Source of the DNA: Glandiceps talaboti
Taxonomy: Eukaryota > Hemichordata > Enteropneusta > Spengelidae
DNA: 62,000 nucleotides
Assembly (NCBI RefSeq): GCF_964340395.1
Contig: NC_135555.1
Location: 21,446,447-21,508,446 of the forward strand
Reading direction: 5' to 3'
Part shown: in pieces, positions 45,901-56,325 of the stretch
How the letters are laid out: each line of letters opens with the position of its first letter
Position numbering within the stretch: position 1 is the stretch's first letter
Position numbers and translations under genes: made by a program
Notes under the pieces: generated by a model
The model's input: the letters and a program-made list of their open reading frames with translations, nothing else
Told to the model about the DNA's origin: nothing
Databases searched by the model: none

Positions 45901-47515
45901 AAAGGACAGGTCACCATCACTTTTGCCATATTTCTTGTATTGCTTATATACGAATTACCAAATTAATATTCATCCTGTTTTATTTCCAGTATTGCTCATT
46001 TAAACTTAGCAAATTAACTATTCGTAATATCTTATTTTGTTTTTTATTCATATAAAACTTACCAGATTAATTATTTTTATTTTATTTCTTCTTTTTGTGA
46101 ATATCAAACTTACCAAATTATGTATTCGCCAAATTTTATTTCTTAACTTCTCAAATTAACCATTTGATGTAGAGGGATTAAAATTTCTTAATCAAGAATG
46201 ATGGAGGTTTATTTGTTTTTTCTTTAGTTCACTGTCATTTTATGAAAATACATTTGGTGATTTTCCTATGTTTGTATCCAAAGGTTGAAGATGCGAACAT
46301 GAGGGAAGCATTGGAGCAAACACAGAGGAGACTTCGAGAATTTGAAGAAAGGCAAAGAATACACAGAGAAGAACTGGAAAGGAGGGCAGAAGCTGAGGCG
46401 GAAGTAAGTTACTCATTTCCCGAAAGAAAAGGATAATATTTTTGTCCAGAAAAGTTTCCAAATGAAAGTTGTAGAATTCACAAGTGGTTGTAAGGATTTT
46501 GTGATAGCTTGTGAATAGTGCAGATTTCAACCTGGATTATTATAGTAGTTAAGGCATATGCCTGACGGCTTTATAAACACTCTGTTGTCGCATCACATCC
46601 AGGTCTATCCGACAGCTTTACGAGCACAGGGCTGTAGCATATCCAGGGTTTTCTATAGAGAATTCCTACCAACCAGGGTGATTTGAATGTCAAAGTATTC
46701 ATTATTCTTACACCAGGGTACGATTTAGAAATCGTTTAATCATTTATTCAATTTGTCTTTGTTGATGTATCTTTATTTTGTCACTGGCTTGATTTTCTTT
46801 CTAAAGTTGTACATTTTGATTTGTTTTTTTTTTATTTGATTTCCGTTTTCTTTTCTCAACAGGTAGGGTAATTTTACGCAATTAAATATAAACTAGATGA
46901 GAGTACAAGTTTAGATATTTCATTGTTTGTAATCAAGTATCTTTCAGTATTTGAAGTCATAAATGGCTGTTGAAATGTTGATTTTTGATCAAGTGAGCAG
47001 CCTTATCGTTTTGAGTACTTTTACGTGTCCTTCAGTACTTCCTGCATTGGTTGAGGTTCTTTTGAATGACAAGATATTTATTATCATCTTAAATCACGCC
47101 TTTGTTGGACACACAAGTTGGTGCCTTCAAATTCAAACTTGGATCTTGTCATTTGTAGAGCTCAAAGGAACAATAGGAAAATCACGGATGTTTGGTTACC
47201 GTGACAACAATGCTAATCTGCGATAAATGTTCATTATAGACATTGCGAATTGTCTTTTTAGTTGTTGTTGTTGTTGTTGTTGTTGTTGAAAATTTAAACT
47301 TCTTTGTTGTATACTAGTTTTGTAAGTCACTATTTTGTAAATATAAGAAGATAAAATGCTATAGATGTAACTGGTGTCTTTTTTGTGTAAGAAAGTGTAG
47401 AGTTTTATATTTTGGGGTTCAGATTGACAAACATCATGATTCCAAGCACAAAAAAAACTATCACCGACGACTACCAACCACTGAGACTTGCAAGCCGTGC
47501 CTGCCCTATTACTGA
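36896..47515 (+). CDS. CBFB: CBFB, core-binding factor subunit beta
   Basis: CBF-beta binds the Runt domain of RUNX proteins in the nucleus, raising their DNA affinity and protecting them from degradation; it does not bind DNA itself. Five exons (36896-36973, 37177-37263, 37467-37586, 43482-43598, 46284-46403) all join in phase 0 and give 174 residues before the last exon. Landmarks: MPRVVPNQKEKFESDELFRK, LSRECEVRYTGFRDRSLEER, TGTNLHLQFAANAW, FILNGVCVVYRGWMDLDRLD, GCLEFDVERAQ, then a charged helix (REALEQTQRRLREFEERQRI). The order matches vertebrate CBFB throughout. Known proteins have about 180-190 residues, so only a short terminal exon is missing. The end is set to the farther candidate exon. 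Confidence 0.93.
37177..37263 (+). CDS. CBFB: CBFB coding exon 2
   Basis: Acceptor ctctcgttcgcag, donor ATC|gtaagt. 29 codons, VRYTGFRDRSLEERQVRFQT then GCREGHSEI, part of the RUNX-binding core. Confidence 0.96.
37467..37586 (+). CDS. CBFB: CBFB coding exon 3
   Basis: Acceptor ccccttcttgccag, donor AAG|gtaaga. 40 codons, AFIGTGTNLHLQFAANAWSD then NKADKIPTKEFVDFDKEAGK. The GTNL motif and NKADKIPTKEFVDF segment correspond to the conserved beta-barrel strands. Confidence 0.96.
37587..43481. other. CBFB: CBFB intron 3, CpG-rich, no gene seen
   Basis: Nearly 6 kb without recognised repeats or conserved frames (87-codon frame at 38040, 109-codon minus frame at 42529 and others lack family resemblance). 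CpG stays frequent until about 43000 and then falls sharply. Probably holds regulatory sequence. Confidence 0.5.
43482..43598 (+). CDS. CBFB: CBFB coding exon 4
   Basis: Acceptor aatatttcatttatag, donor CAG|gtgagt. 39 codons, VHLRSQFILNGVCVVYRGWM then DLDRLDGVGCLEFDVERAQ. This carries the most conserved block of the family. Confidence 0.96.
43599..46283. other. CBFB: CBFB intron 4, no gene seen
   Basis: AT-rich and CpG-poor. A single short family-B-like phrase, ggcagccatattggat, lies at 45874-45890. No supported exon. Confidence 0.45.
46284..46403 (+). CDS. CBFB: CBFB coding exon 5
   Basis: Acceptor tttgtatccaaag, donor GAA|gtaagt. 40 codons, VEDANMREALEQTQRRLREF then EERQRIHREELERRAEAEAE, the C-terminal charged helix. 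If intron 5 were retained, the frame would end after 11 more residues at 46436. Confidence 0.95.
46863..46871 (+). CDS. CBFB: CBFB terminal exon, candidate A (two residues then stop)
   Basis: An excellent acceptor (ttccgttttcttttctcaacag) is followed in phase 0 by GTA GGG TAA, ending the protein ...AEAEAE-VG at 176 residues. The pyrimidine tract is the best acceptor downstream of exon 5. The tiny coding part gives no protein evidence. Alternative to candidate B at 47423. Confidence 0.35.
   Translation, partial: VG
47262..47289. repeat. (TTG)n tract
   Basis: About nine TTG units between the two candidate CBFB terminal exons. Confidence 0.92.
47423..47515 (+). CDS. CBFB: CBFB terminal exon, candidate B (30 residues then stop)
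   Basis: A TTCAG acceptor (tatattttggggttcag) opens a phase-0 frame of 30 residues, IDKHHDSKHKKNYHRRLPTT then ETCKPCLPYY, ending TGA at 47513-47515. It would give a 204-residue protein with a basic tail. The acceptor is weaker than candidate A, and the tail does not resemble known CBF-beta ends, which vary through alternative splicing. Both exons may be used. Confidence 0.3.
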   Translation: MDKHHDSKHKKNYHRRLPTTETCKPCLPYY

Positions 47516-49109
47516 CATTTTTAGCTACATTCGCGCAAAAGATCATAGCTCGGTGTCTTTTAAAATCATTGCTTCATGTTTATCGAATTCTTAAAATCTC
47601 CATGCACCGACTGTTCTGATGTAAAGAATGATGTAATATGAATGAGTTATGCTGATAAATCTGAGATTTGTTATGAAATATCACATTGTGAATAATCATT
47701 GTGCGTGATATATGACAAAAACCAACAAATCAGTCGTTTTTGTTGAAAGTAAATGTTGTTCAACAGTATTTGTCACCAATTTACTATTCTGTTAGAAAGT
47801 GTTTTTGCAAATATATTATGTTCTAAATGATTAATAACTAGACTGCATAATGAAGGTGTTGTAAATTTCACTTTGAATGAAATATGACTGAGGTACATAA
47901 ACTGCATCGTGGTATAATCAAAGCGATATACCCAATGACATTGTGTACAATTGCATCATGGGAAATGTATGTGTTATAACGACCACACTTGCCTACATTA
48001 TTGAAGCATGAAGAAAGCAATCAAATCACACTATTGAACTTCATGTTGATGCTATTGACCCTTCCTAACTGATGTGTACTCATTTTTTTGGAGGTGGGGG
48101 ATGCATGGACTTGGCATGTTTGTATATATGTTGATAGTTCAGTTAAATAAGTCTGTGAACGAACACACATAAACCATTTGTTAGATTGTGTATATGTGTC
48201 TGTTTTGCCACACCCTGTGATATGAGTGCTGCATATTTTATGAAAAATATTGTTTATGTAGTCAATTTCCATGGTAACATGGAACATCAACAACACTTCT
48301 AACACATAGGTATAATATACTAATTTGAGTTTTTAAATGGCCCATTGATAAAGTCTAACCGTAGTTGTTAGTTTTGGATTCATGTCAAATATAGTTATCA
48401 TTGGACCACCAGTTTACCATGTCAAAGGTCAGAGGTGAGAGGTCAATGGTTTTATGGTGGTAAAACTACTGTTTTGGTGAGTACCATCTGCCTAATAGTT
48501 TTTGTTTGTGTTGGTGAAGTTCGCTTTAATTTGTCTGCTGTAAATGAGCACAAAATTACTTGAATCTTTGATGGGTTTCACACTTTAATGAACTGTTCCA
48601 AAAAGTTTGAATTGAATTCGAATTATTGATTATGTAATTGTCAAAACATCGCCATTGTCGGTTGCCATTTTCACATTTTTTTCATGGCAGAATTATTTTA
48701 ACTTTTTTGTGATGATTTCATATTTTTAGCTTGTGAGATCCCAGAAAATGGTTTCAAGTTTGTCCTTAAAAAACTTTCAGAAATATTACAAAGCATATAG
48801 CAATTGATAACCATGACAACGGTACAAAACTTTACATAGGCTGTCTCAAATGTATAATAAAAGCTTTGATGGAAATGAAAGCACACAGAAATAAAAAATT
48901 GGATTTAGAATTCACAGTTTTTTTCATCCGTATTCCTTACATACAGGGAATAATTTCCATGAATTTGTGATTTGGGATCACACAGGGATGGATAATGTGA
49001 TTTGTTTTAAACCAGCACATTAACACAAGTAGCAGAGTGGACTGCTTTATTCTGCTGTCACTACTACTATGTTACATCAAAGTAGACTGCACTTTGTGGA
49101 TTACTTTAC
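47516..49109. other. Probable CBFB 3' UTR and downstream sequence
   Basis: AT-rich. AATAAA hexamers lie at about 48855 and 48891 and could end the transcript. No other gene seen. Confidence 0.35.
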
Positions 49110-49460
49110 CTGCAAATCACAGTTCTTAAAGTCTCTCCTAACTTTGATGTATGAAATTTTGTTCTTTGTCCTTTTGAAATAATGAAATAGAATTTGGAGG
49201 TCCACCATTTTGTTTGCAAGGAAATCAGCAAACGTTTATTTTCCTGTACAGTTAAGTTTATTAAAATGTAATCATTTTAGAATTCGGCAGCCACATTGGA
49301 TTTTAAAATGACTACATTAAAAAATTTTAAGAATTGTAAAAATTTGTATTGTGATCCCAGTTACTGATTTTAAATGCGAACTGGTTGGAGTTTTCTTGAA
49401 CTAAGTAACAGCTAAAGTTTAGAGAGTTCATTTCTGAGATGCATTTTACGTTAAACAAGC
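49110..49460 (+). repeat. Dispersed repeat family B, copy 4
   Basis: Longest match to 16050-16390: aactttgatgtatgaaa, gtccttttgaaataatgaaa, ttgtttgcaaggaaatcagc, 'cggcagccacattggatttt' and 'aagtaacagctaaagtttag', then 'ttctgagatgcatttta'. Confidence 0.85.
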
Positions 49461-51030
49461 TATTGGATTATCATTCATATCGTTCATAAAACAAAAATAA
49501 ATGAAGATTCAGTTTCTCAAAAATTTACTGATATTGCAAAATAGTCAATTGAAAACAATTCATATTGTTTAAAAATTGATATGAAAATGTTAACTTTTTA
49601 TCAAAACTTACAAAATTTCAGCAATACATATAATTCAGACAATTACAAACAGAAAACAATGTTTGGTTTATCTTGGTACAGAGTGTTTTTTCACAAAATG
49701 AATAATAAAACATTTGAATTTTCTGTTCTTGAGCTTCATATAATAATGTTTTGTAAGTAAACATTCAAACTTTTGGATTCTTATTAGTCTTAAAAACTTT
49801 CTCCAAACACTGTTTTTGCTTAATAACGATCCACTATAGTTCACTTCTTAGAAATTTTGAGAAATTTTGGACCTGCATTATCATTGCTATGGGGTATAAA
49901 GAGACATACTGGCAGTTTAGGGAAGGATAGACACCTGAGGGAAGGGTTTGCAAACAAACAAATAATTAGCATCTTTATATTGTTCATTTGAATGATGTGT
50001 CCTTTCATTTCACCAGTAAAGTCGTCTAAAGTTTTCCTGAGGAACTTTGTCTGGTTCAAACTTCCGGAACCTGTATTGAGCTTTTGATGTGCGTCACGGG
50101 ACTTGTGTATATCCCTCGCAGCTACGGGTAGGCACCTGTTAGTCCTGTTTACGAAATTTTACCTGTTTTAAGTTGTTAGTTGTCCACCTGCCCACCCACA
50201 CATACCCCCCACATATTTTCACTCCATCAAAAGAAATGTTGTTAATGCGTCCAAAAGGAGAAAGGAAGTTGTTAAGTCATAGGAAGCTAACAGTTATAGG
50301 CCAATCCCTGGGTTGAGTTGTGTCTATTGTTTTCAGGTTTATGTCATTTATAACCTCCAAACAATTGCTTGGAAGAGAGCCCGGACTATTCACTTTGTGA
50401 AATTGCATTGTAGTACAAGGTTTTGTTAGACTTTTTCTCAAAACAAAAATTACAATCGTGAGCAGGTCAAAGTAGATAACGTGTATGTTGTAAAATTGAT
50501 AGAAAGTTTTATTTCTCATATAGTCACTATTCATATATACATTTGATGAGAGTACTGGTAGAACACAAGACAACCATAAACAGCTCAAAGTCATGTTATC
50601 AAATGAATACAACATTAATTTTTCATGGCATCCCCAATGATATTATTTTGATGGGAATTTTCTTTCTGTCCATAAAAGTCTATTGTTTTCTCCACGAGCA
50701 CATAGAATGTAGAATTGGTAAATTTATCAAACAAACATGAAAATTCGAATAGCTCTACAAAACGTAACTCAAAATTCTGACTACCTTTGGTTGTGGTAAC
50801 AGGGCTGAACTCAGTTCAGCTTTAGGTCAAACTAAGTCTTACATTTATGCTTGTTATGTCCTTGTCTATTTAATACATCTGTCAGAAAGAAAACAAAATA
50901 CATTCTTTCAGTACTTTCATCTAAATAATAATAATAATATTGTGGATTTCTAGTAAGTTTTTATCATGTCGAATTGTTTTTTGACAGAAATGTGGGCTAG
51001 CATGTGATTTGTATGTCAGAAGTCACACAA
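49461..51030. other. Intergenic, nothing recognised
   Basis: AT-rich. No conserved frame; a 112-codon minus-strand frame at 50277-50615 matches no family I know. Confidence 0.4.
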
Positions 51031-51366
51031 ACTAAATGGCACAAGCTGAGTTTATTAGCATTTTACTGACATGAAAATACCTACATAAAACCATGAATAA
51101 ACTGTATACAATGCATGCCTTGTATGATAGTACAGTTGACATTATCAGTACAATTGATTGCATCTACAGGATTTCTTTGAAATTTTATACGTATAATGAA
51201 CTACGTCATCGAATCATATTATACGTCATCGGATTGTATATAAGTTATATCTTGATACCAGGTTTAAGTTCAGTCAATTGCAATCGATGGTTAAGTATGT
51301 TTTAGTAAGTAGTAGCAAAGACTATGCCCCCAAAATGTCTAAACTTAATTTGTGCCCGTCTCATTT
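51031..51366 (+). repeat. Dispersed repeat family E, copy 2
   Basis: Aligns over its length with 22548-22903. Its centre has an added internal duplication, 'tacgtcatcgaatcatatta' and 'tacgtcatcggattgtatat'. Confidence 0.75.
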
Positions 51367-52050
51367 ACTTGAATCTCTGGAATATTCATTACTGATTTCA
51401 TTTGAGTAAAGGAGCTAAGGTTTAGTGAATATCCCTAAATTTTTCCACCAAGGTCCCTTTGTGATCGTGATTAAAATGTGAAACATTGAAAATTTTAACC
51501 AATTTCTAGCAGGGATGTAGATAAGTATAGTCAGTAGCCATTAAAAACCTAACCTACTTTTCTCCCACATTTCAACATCTTACCAACTGCTTGAAGTAAT
51601 TCTTCATGAATTTGTATTGTAGGTTTCCACCTAGTTTTTGAGATATTGGACTAAAACAACTTAGCTACACCCTGCATAAGTTTGTAACCACCACCAAAAA
51701 TAACGGCTTTATGTGTTGTATCTTGGTCGCTTATTTTCACCTGTTATCTGTATCCTACAACCGCCCCCCCCCCCCATAAAATACTGACTGTCCAGAAATC
51801 AGCAAATACTTTACCCCCCCCCCCCCCACCCTTTGTTATTCCCGTCTATAGATTAATCCAACGCATGATATAGTAGAAAATATGTTTATTTTTCAATCCC
51901 CCTCCCCCTCCCCCCACCTCCTCTTTTACAAGAGTTCTAAAATGTTACAAAACAGTGAATGTACAAGACACTGTAAATTGTACCAAGTTTTGCTCTTTCT
52001 TGTAGCAGGTTTTGTGAAAATCAGTTAATATCCCTGAAAAAAGTATAACA
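51367..52050. other. Intergenic with poly-C runs
   Basis: C runs at about 51763-51775, 51814-51828 and a C-rich tract at 51898-51920. No gene seen. Confidence 0.5.
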
Positions 52051-52051
52051 G

Positions 52052-52180
52052 GATTTTTTTATAGTGTGGCTGTGATGGAACTTGTGCCGATTTTAGATAC
52101 AGCATGGAAATTAAACAGAAATTTTTAAAAGTGTGGCTCCGATAGAACATATTTCCGATTTGTTGAGATAGAAGCTAAAA
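52052..52180 (+). repeat. Two-copy tandem repeat, about 65 bp
   Basis: 'agtgtggctgtgatggaac' and 'tgccgattt' recur as 'agtgtggctccgatagaac' and 'ttccgattt'. Confidence 0.65.
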
Positions 52181-54457
52181 TTGAGACTGTGCCCTCATTA
52201 TGAGGTGAGAGAAGAGTTCATCCTACCGACATACCGAGGTGACAATATAATTATAGGTTGTGGTGATATAAACTTATAGAACTGATCATCAACCAATCAA
52301 AAATATGCCAAGTATGCTTTATTCACCCAAATATTGAGTCATCATGGTCGCATAATCTATCAAAAAAAGAAAAAAAAAAAAAAAAAAGTTAACCTTTTGG
52401 ATGTTAGTAATTATCAAAGAATTCCTCCATTTCTGTCAATGAAAAGCAGAGGCATTCTTTCCCCCTTTACATATTCCAGATGCATTGTGGTTAAATGAAA
52501 AAATTTGAACTCAGGTTTGGTATGACTTGTCCTTTACAAATCAACATTCATACCCAGTGAGGTAGTCACTACTGGCAGACAAAAATAGACATGTAATATT
52601 TTTACTAAAATGTTACTTGAGCTTTTTTTGAAACCACAATTATTCATCTGCTTTTACTCTCCCCCCCCCCCCTCCTACAAATCAAACAACACTCTTCCGT
52701 TTTAAAGTAATTTGAACTTCAGAACTAAAATGACTAAAGCCAATACTATTGATTACTCTATTACCAAGTTCATCTGAAAACTTTGACAAAAGTTGAATGA
52801 ACTTCAAAAGAGAAACAATATTTAACGGAATGTCTTTTTGATCAGGGGGTAGTTAATCACAGATAATGTTTCAGGAATGTGTGTGGGCGTACTTTCATTC
52901 ATGGTGCATTGTTTCAGTTATAGTCTTTCCTTTTCATATAATGAATGGCCAAGTTCACTGACCCTTCCGAGTCAAACCCTGGCTAACAATCACTCAAATA
53001 AGGAGCAATTTCAACAGCTTTTGATGTCAAAGGATTTTTTTTTTAAAGTACCTGATTATAATACTAATTGTTGGTGACAATAATTAGAGTTGTTTGATCT
53101 CTAATAGAGTCAATGAAGGTTTTGAAAGAAAAATGAATGATCTTGAAACTTTTGAGATTCTAAACTGGCGGTATTTTCAAAAGCTTTAGAGGTGTTGTCG
53201 TCAGGTACAGATGTTTTGCTAGTGAACATAAGATGAATTGAATTAGTCATCATCACCTGACAGTCATTTCACTATTGTTTGCAGACAGCCACAGAGAATT
53301 GTCTTTTTCCCGCCACATTTCTTAAAATGTCTACCCTGTCTACAGTCACTCCAACTACTTTTTTCATTATTATAGATAAAATTCTGTTCACAGAGTAAAA
53401 AAAATGTGAAAAAGAAATACAAAAATTCTACTCACACGTAAAAAAATTGTGAAAACCAGAAATCTGAAATTTCTGCTGATGTTTCATCAGGGATGTAAAT
53501 ACTATGGGCTGACATTAAATTTGTCATCAGGTTTTTTTACGAAATTTATATCTGCAAAAACAAGAGATATAAAAATAGAATTTGAAAATTAAATAGATTT
53601 TAGTGTAATTCTGCAAAATGCGAAGTATTGATAAACAGATTCCTGGAAACTTCTTAAAAGTTTAAAATCAGTTATAATAATTTGTACATGAATAGCAAAT
53701 TTTTCATCAAAGTCCAAAAACATTCTCCTGACAAGTTGACTACTATCACTCAATAACTCCCAATGAACATTCTAGAGCTTCTAGAGATAAGATAAAGATA
53801 TTACACAAACTAACAAACAAGACTACCAACATTTGTATGTTTTCTGTCATCACATGTCGTATGCATAGAAAATTGATACCGACTGCTTTCACTTTGTCTT
53901 ACGATGTTTTCTCTAGAAGTCAATGGTATACTTTGAAAGTTTTATGTAGTTGTCAATTCAACAGGGAAATATTTCAGTTATGGAGATCACATTTTTAGTA
54001 GAACATTATGCATTGTAATTATTTTCACTCTAAAAAAATAGTTTTTTAATGTTATTTTGGCACTATATTCTCATTGAGTCAAATCTGTCAAAAGTTCAAA
54101 GGCCATATTTAAACTTTTTTCAAATATTTATTCAGATTTGAAGAAAAAAATGTGATTATCCGTCATTTGATATGCTATGGATGTATTGTATAATTTTGTA
54201 GCTTGGAAACTACTTACGACCATGACTCCCACTAGAGTATTATTTGATGTTTTATAGCGAATCAATCAAGAGAAACGATCTCCTAAAATGTTTATGAAGT
54301 GTCACTTCAAAGACTTCTATGTATTGGTCTATCAACCTTGCCATCCACAATAAAGATACTGACTAGTTTACTGTCCAAAAACAGAAACTGCAGTGACTTT
54401 ATCCCAGTAGAATTATTTCTAGAAAAACCCAAACTTAGAATGAGAATGTGGCTAACA
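52181..54457. other. Intergenic, nothing recognised
   Basis: A-run at 52370-52387 and a C-run at 52661-52672. No conserved frame. Confidence 0.4.
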
Positions 54458-54516
54458 CAAGGGTAGCCATGACAGTGCAGGGTAGCCATGACAACACAGG
54501 GTAGCCATGACGGTGG
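54458..54516 (+). repeat. Three-copy short tandem repeat, about 20 bp
   Basis: Unit acacagggtagccatgac repeated three times with small changes. Confidence 0.9.
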
Positions 54517-54928
54517 TCTAATGTCAAATGCCTTTGATATTGATTTAGACAGCTAATAGATAATTAGCTGGAGTATTGTTTGACAATGTTAGTCAGCGCT
54601 AAAAATAAACAGGATTTCAGATACTAAGAATAAACACGACATAATTTTCCAGTTACTTTAGAAACTGTCCAGTAGAAACAGTTTAATGTGATAATGACTT
54701 TGTATACTTGGCAATGATGCAAGATATGTTATATAGTGTTAAACAGCAATCTTAAGGAAGGTTATCCCAAAAAAATGTGGGGAGAATCATACAACAAAAT
54801 TATTAATGAATATGGCCTTTGTAGAAGATTCTTTAAACGAAGTTAAATTGATGCACCCAAAATTTTGGGTACGAGAATTGAAGAATAGACTCTTTAAATA
54901 ACTCTACCAATTTTTTTTAATTAATTAA

Positions 54929-54959
<31 letters not shown>

Positions 54960-55284
54960 GGGGGGGGGAGACATGAAGCAAATTGATTAATTAATAATAA
55001 GCCCAAAATTTCGGGCAGGACAACTGTAGAACAATAGGATTTATTGATATGGCCAGAAATTAATATCTGGAATGGTAGTTTACATTGTTTTTAAATATGA
55101 CTCTTTAAAGTTTCATTTTATTGAAAATTTAAAAAAGGATCAGAATTCTGTCTGATGATTTTTTTATAATGAAGTTGTAATAAATAACATGTTTTAAAGG
55201 AAAGATATTTGTGTTCTTCTCCTCTTTGCCATTATCCCAGTATTTCCTGTCAAAATTGAGAGATTTGAAAAATCATTAACAGAC
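54517..55284. other. Intergenic with T/G homopolymers
   Basis: Contains the short palindrome acccaaaattttgggt at 54855-54870, a related agcccaaaatttcgggc near 55000, and a T-run then G-run at 54947-54968. No gene seen. Confidence 0.45.
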
Positions 55285-55328
55285 AACATACATACATACA
55301 TACATACATACATACATACATACATACA
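55285..55328. repeat. (CATA)n microsatellite
   Basis: About eleven CATA units. Confidence 0.95.
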
Positions 55329-56084
55329 TGTATTAATGCACATGAAGTGTCAATGTAAAACAAAGCAAACATACATTTAGAATGACTCAGTTGTTGCCAA
55401 GGACATTTATAAAAAAAAAAGTGCAACCTTAACTCACAATTCAACCCAATTTTATATTAATAATACACACAAGTATGGTTGAATTACATTTATAACAATC
55501 AGAAAACAGTAAAAAAAAAAAAAAAGGATTTCAGAAAAGCCAAACACTTTTTCACACTTGAATAGTATATTTTATTTATATAAGAGTATCAATAGAGTTG
55601 AAGTGGTTTTCAATGGCTGTGATAAACTACACAGTTTTGTGTCGATGTTGGTTTTTTTTTTTGTACTTCTGGTATGAACACCAAGGTAGAGTTGTAGAAG
55701 TGGCCTTGACAATGACTTTGATCTTCACATTGTGTATTTGGTAATCACCTTGTCAATGAATGGATATCCCACGGGTGACAAAAAACTTCCTGTGAACTGT
55801 AGGGTCTGTGCCCACTCAGTACAATACACAAGGCGCTACTTGAAAACTTGTAGGTGTGCACACAATAGATTTCCTGTGTGCATAGCTCTATCACTAGAAC
55901 AGTTGATAATTGTTGATTCAGATCTGTACTTGTCAGGAATCAATAACTTGTTGAGTTTTAAAAGATAAGTTTATTGAGTGATTTACTTAGATTTGATTTG
56001 ATTTAGTTAATATTAAATTCATGTCATAGATTCAATGACTTGATAAGAGGACATGTTCCAATTGGGATTAACATTTAGGTGTGT
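55329..56084. other. Intergenic, nothing recognised
   Basis: A-run at about 55511-55525. A 78-codon frame at 55732 has no family resemblance. Confidence 0.4.
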
Positions 56085-56215
56085 AAAACTGTTGTTGCCT
56101 GACAAAGCTATTGAAAAAAGTTGGTCCTGGACAAAAGACTGATCCTTTTCAATCCTAAAGGTTCACTGATAAGAAAGAACCTGGGATTGTATCCCTGGCC
56201 TTTAAAGCCCCATTA
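56085..56215 (+). repeat. Dispersed repeat family C, copy 3
   Basis: Blocks 'aaagttggtcctggacaaaa', 'ggttcactgataagaaagaa', 'acctgggattgtatccctgg' and cctttaaa correspond to 12130-12290. Confidence 0.75.
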
Positions 56216-56325
56216 GTTATATCTTTCCATCCTGTTTTAAAAATATACCCAACCTGTAAATGAAAGTGTTCAATTATGTCACTCAGCTGATTACCTGTCT
56301 AATTGTTGTTGATTCTACCTTGTAC

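Noticed and set aside
50277-50615. 112-codon minus-strand frame
   Set aside because: No family resemblance. Length is within chance for AT-rich DNA read on six frames over 62 kb.
51763-51920. C-rich runs as possible i-motif or G-quadruplex elements
   Set aside because: They are long homopolymers rather than spaced runs and occur widely in this genome; nothing suggests a role.
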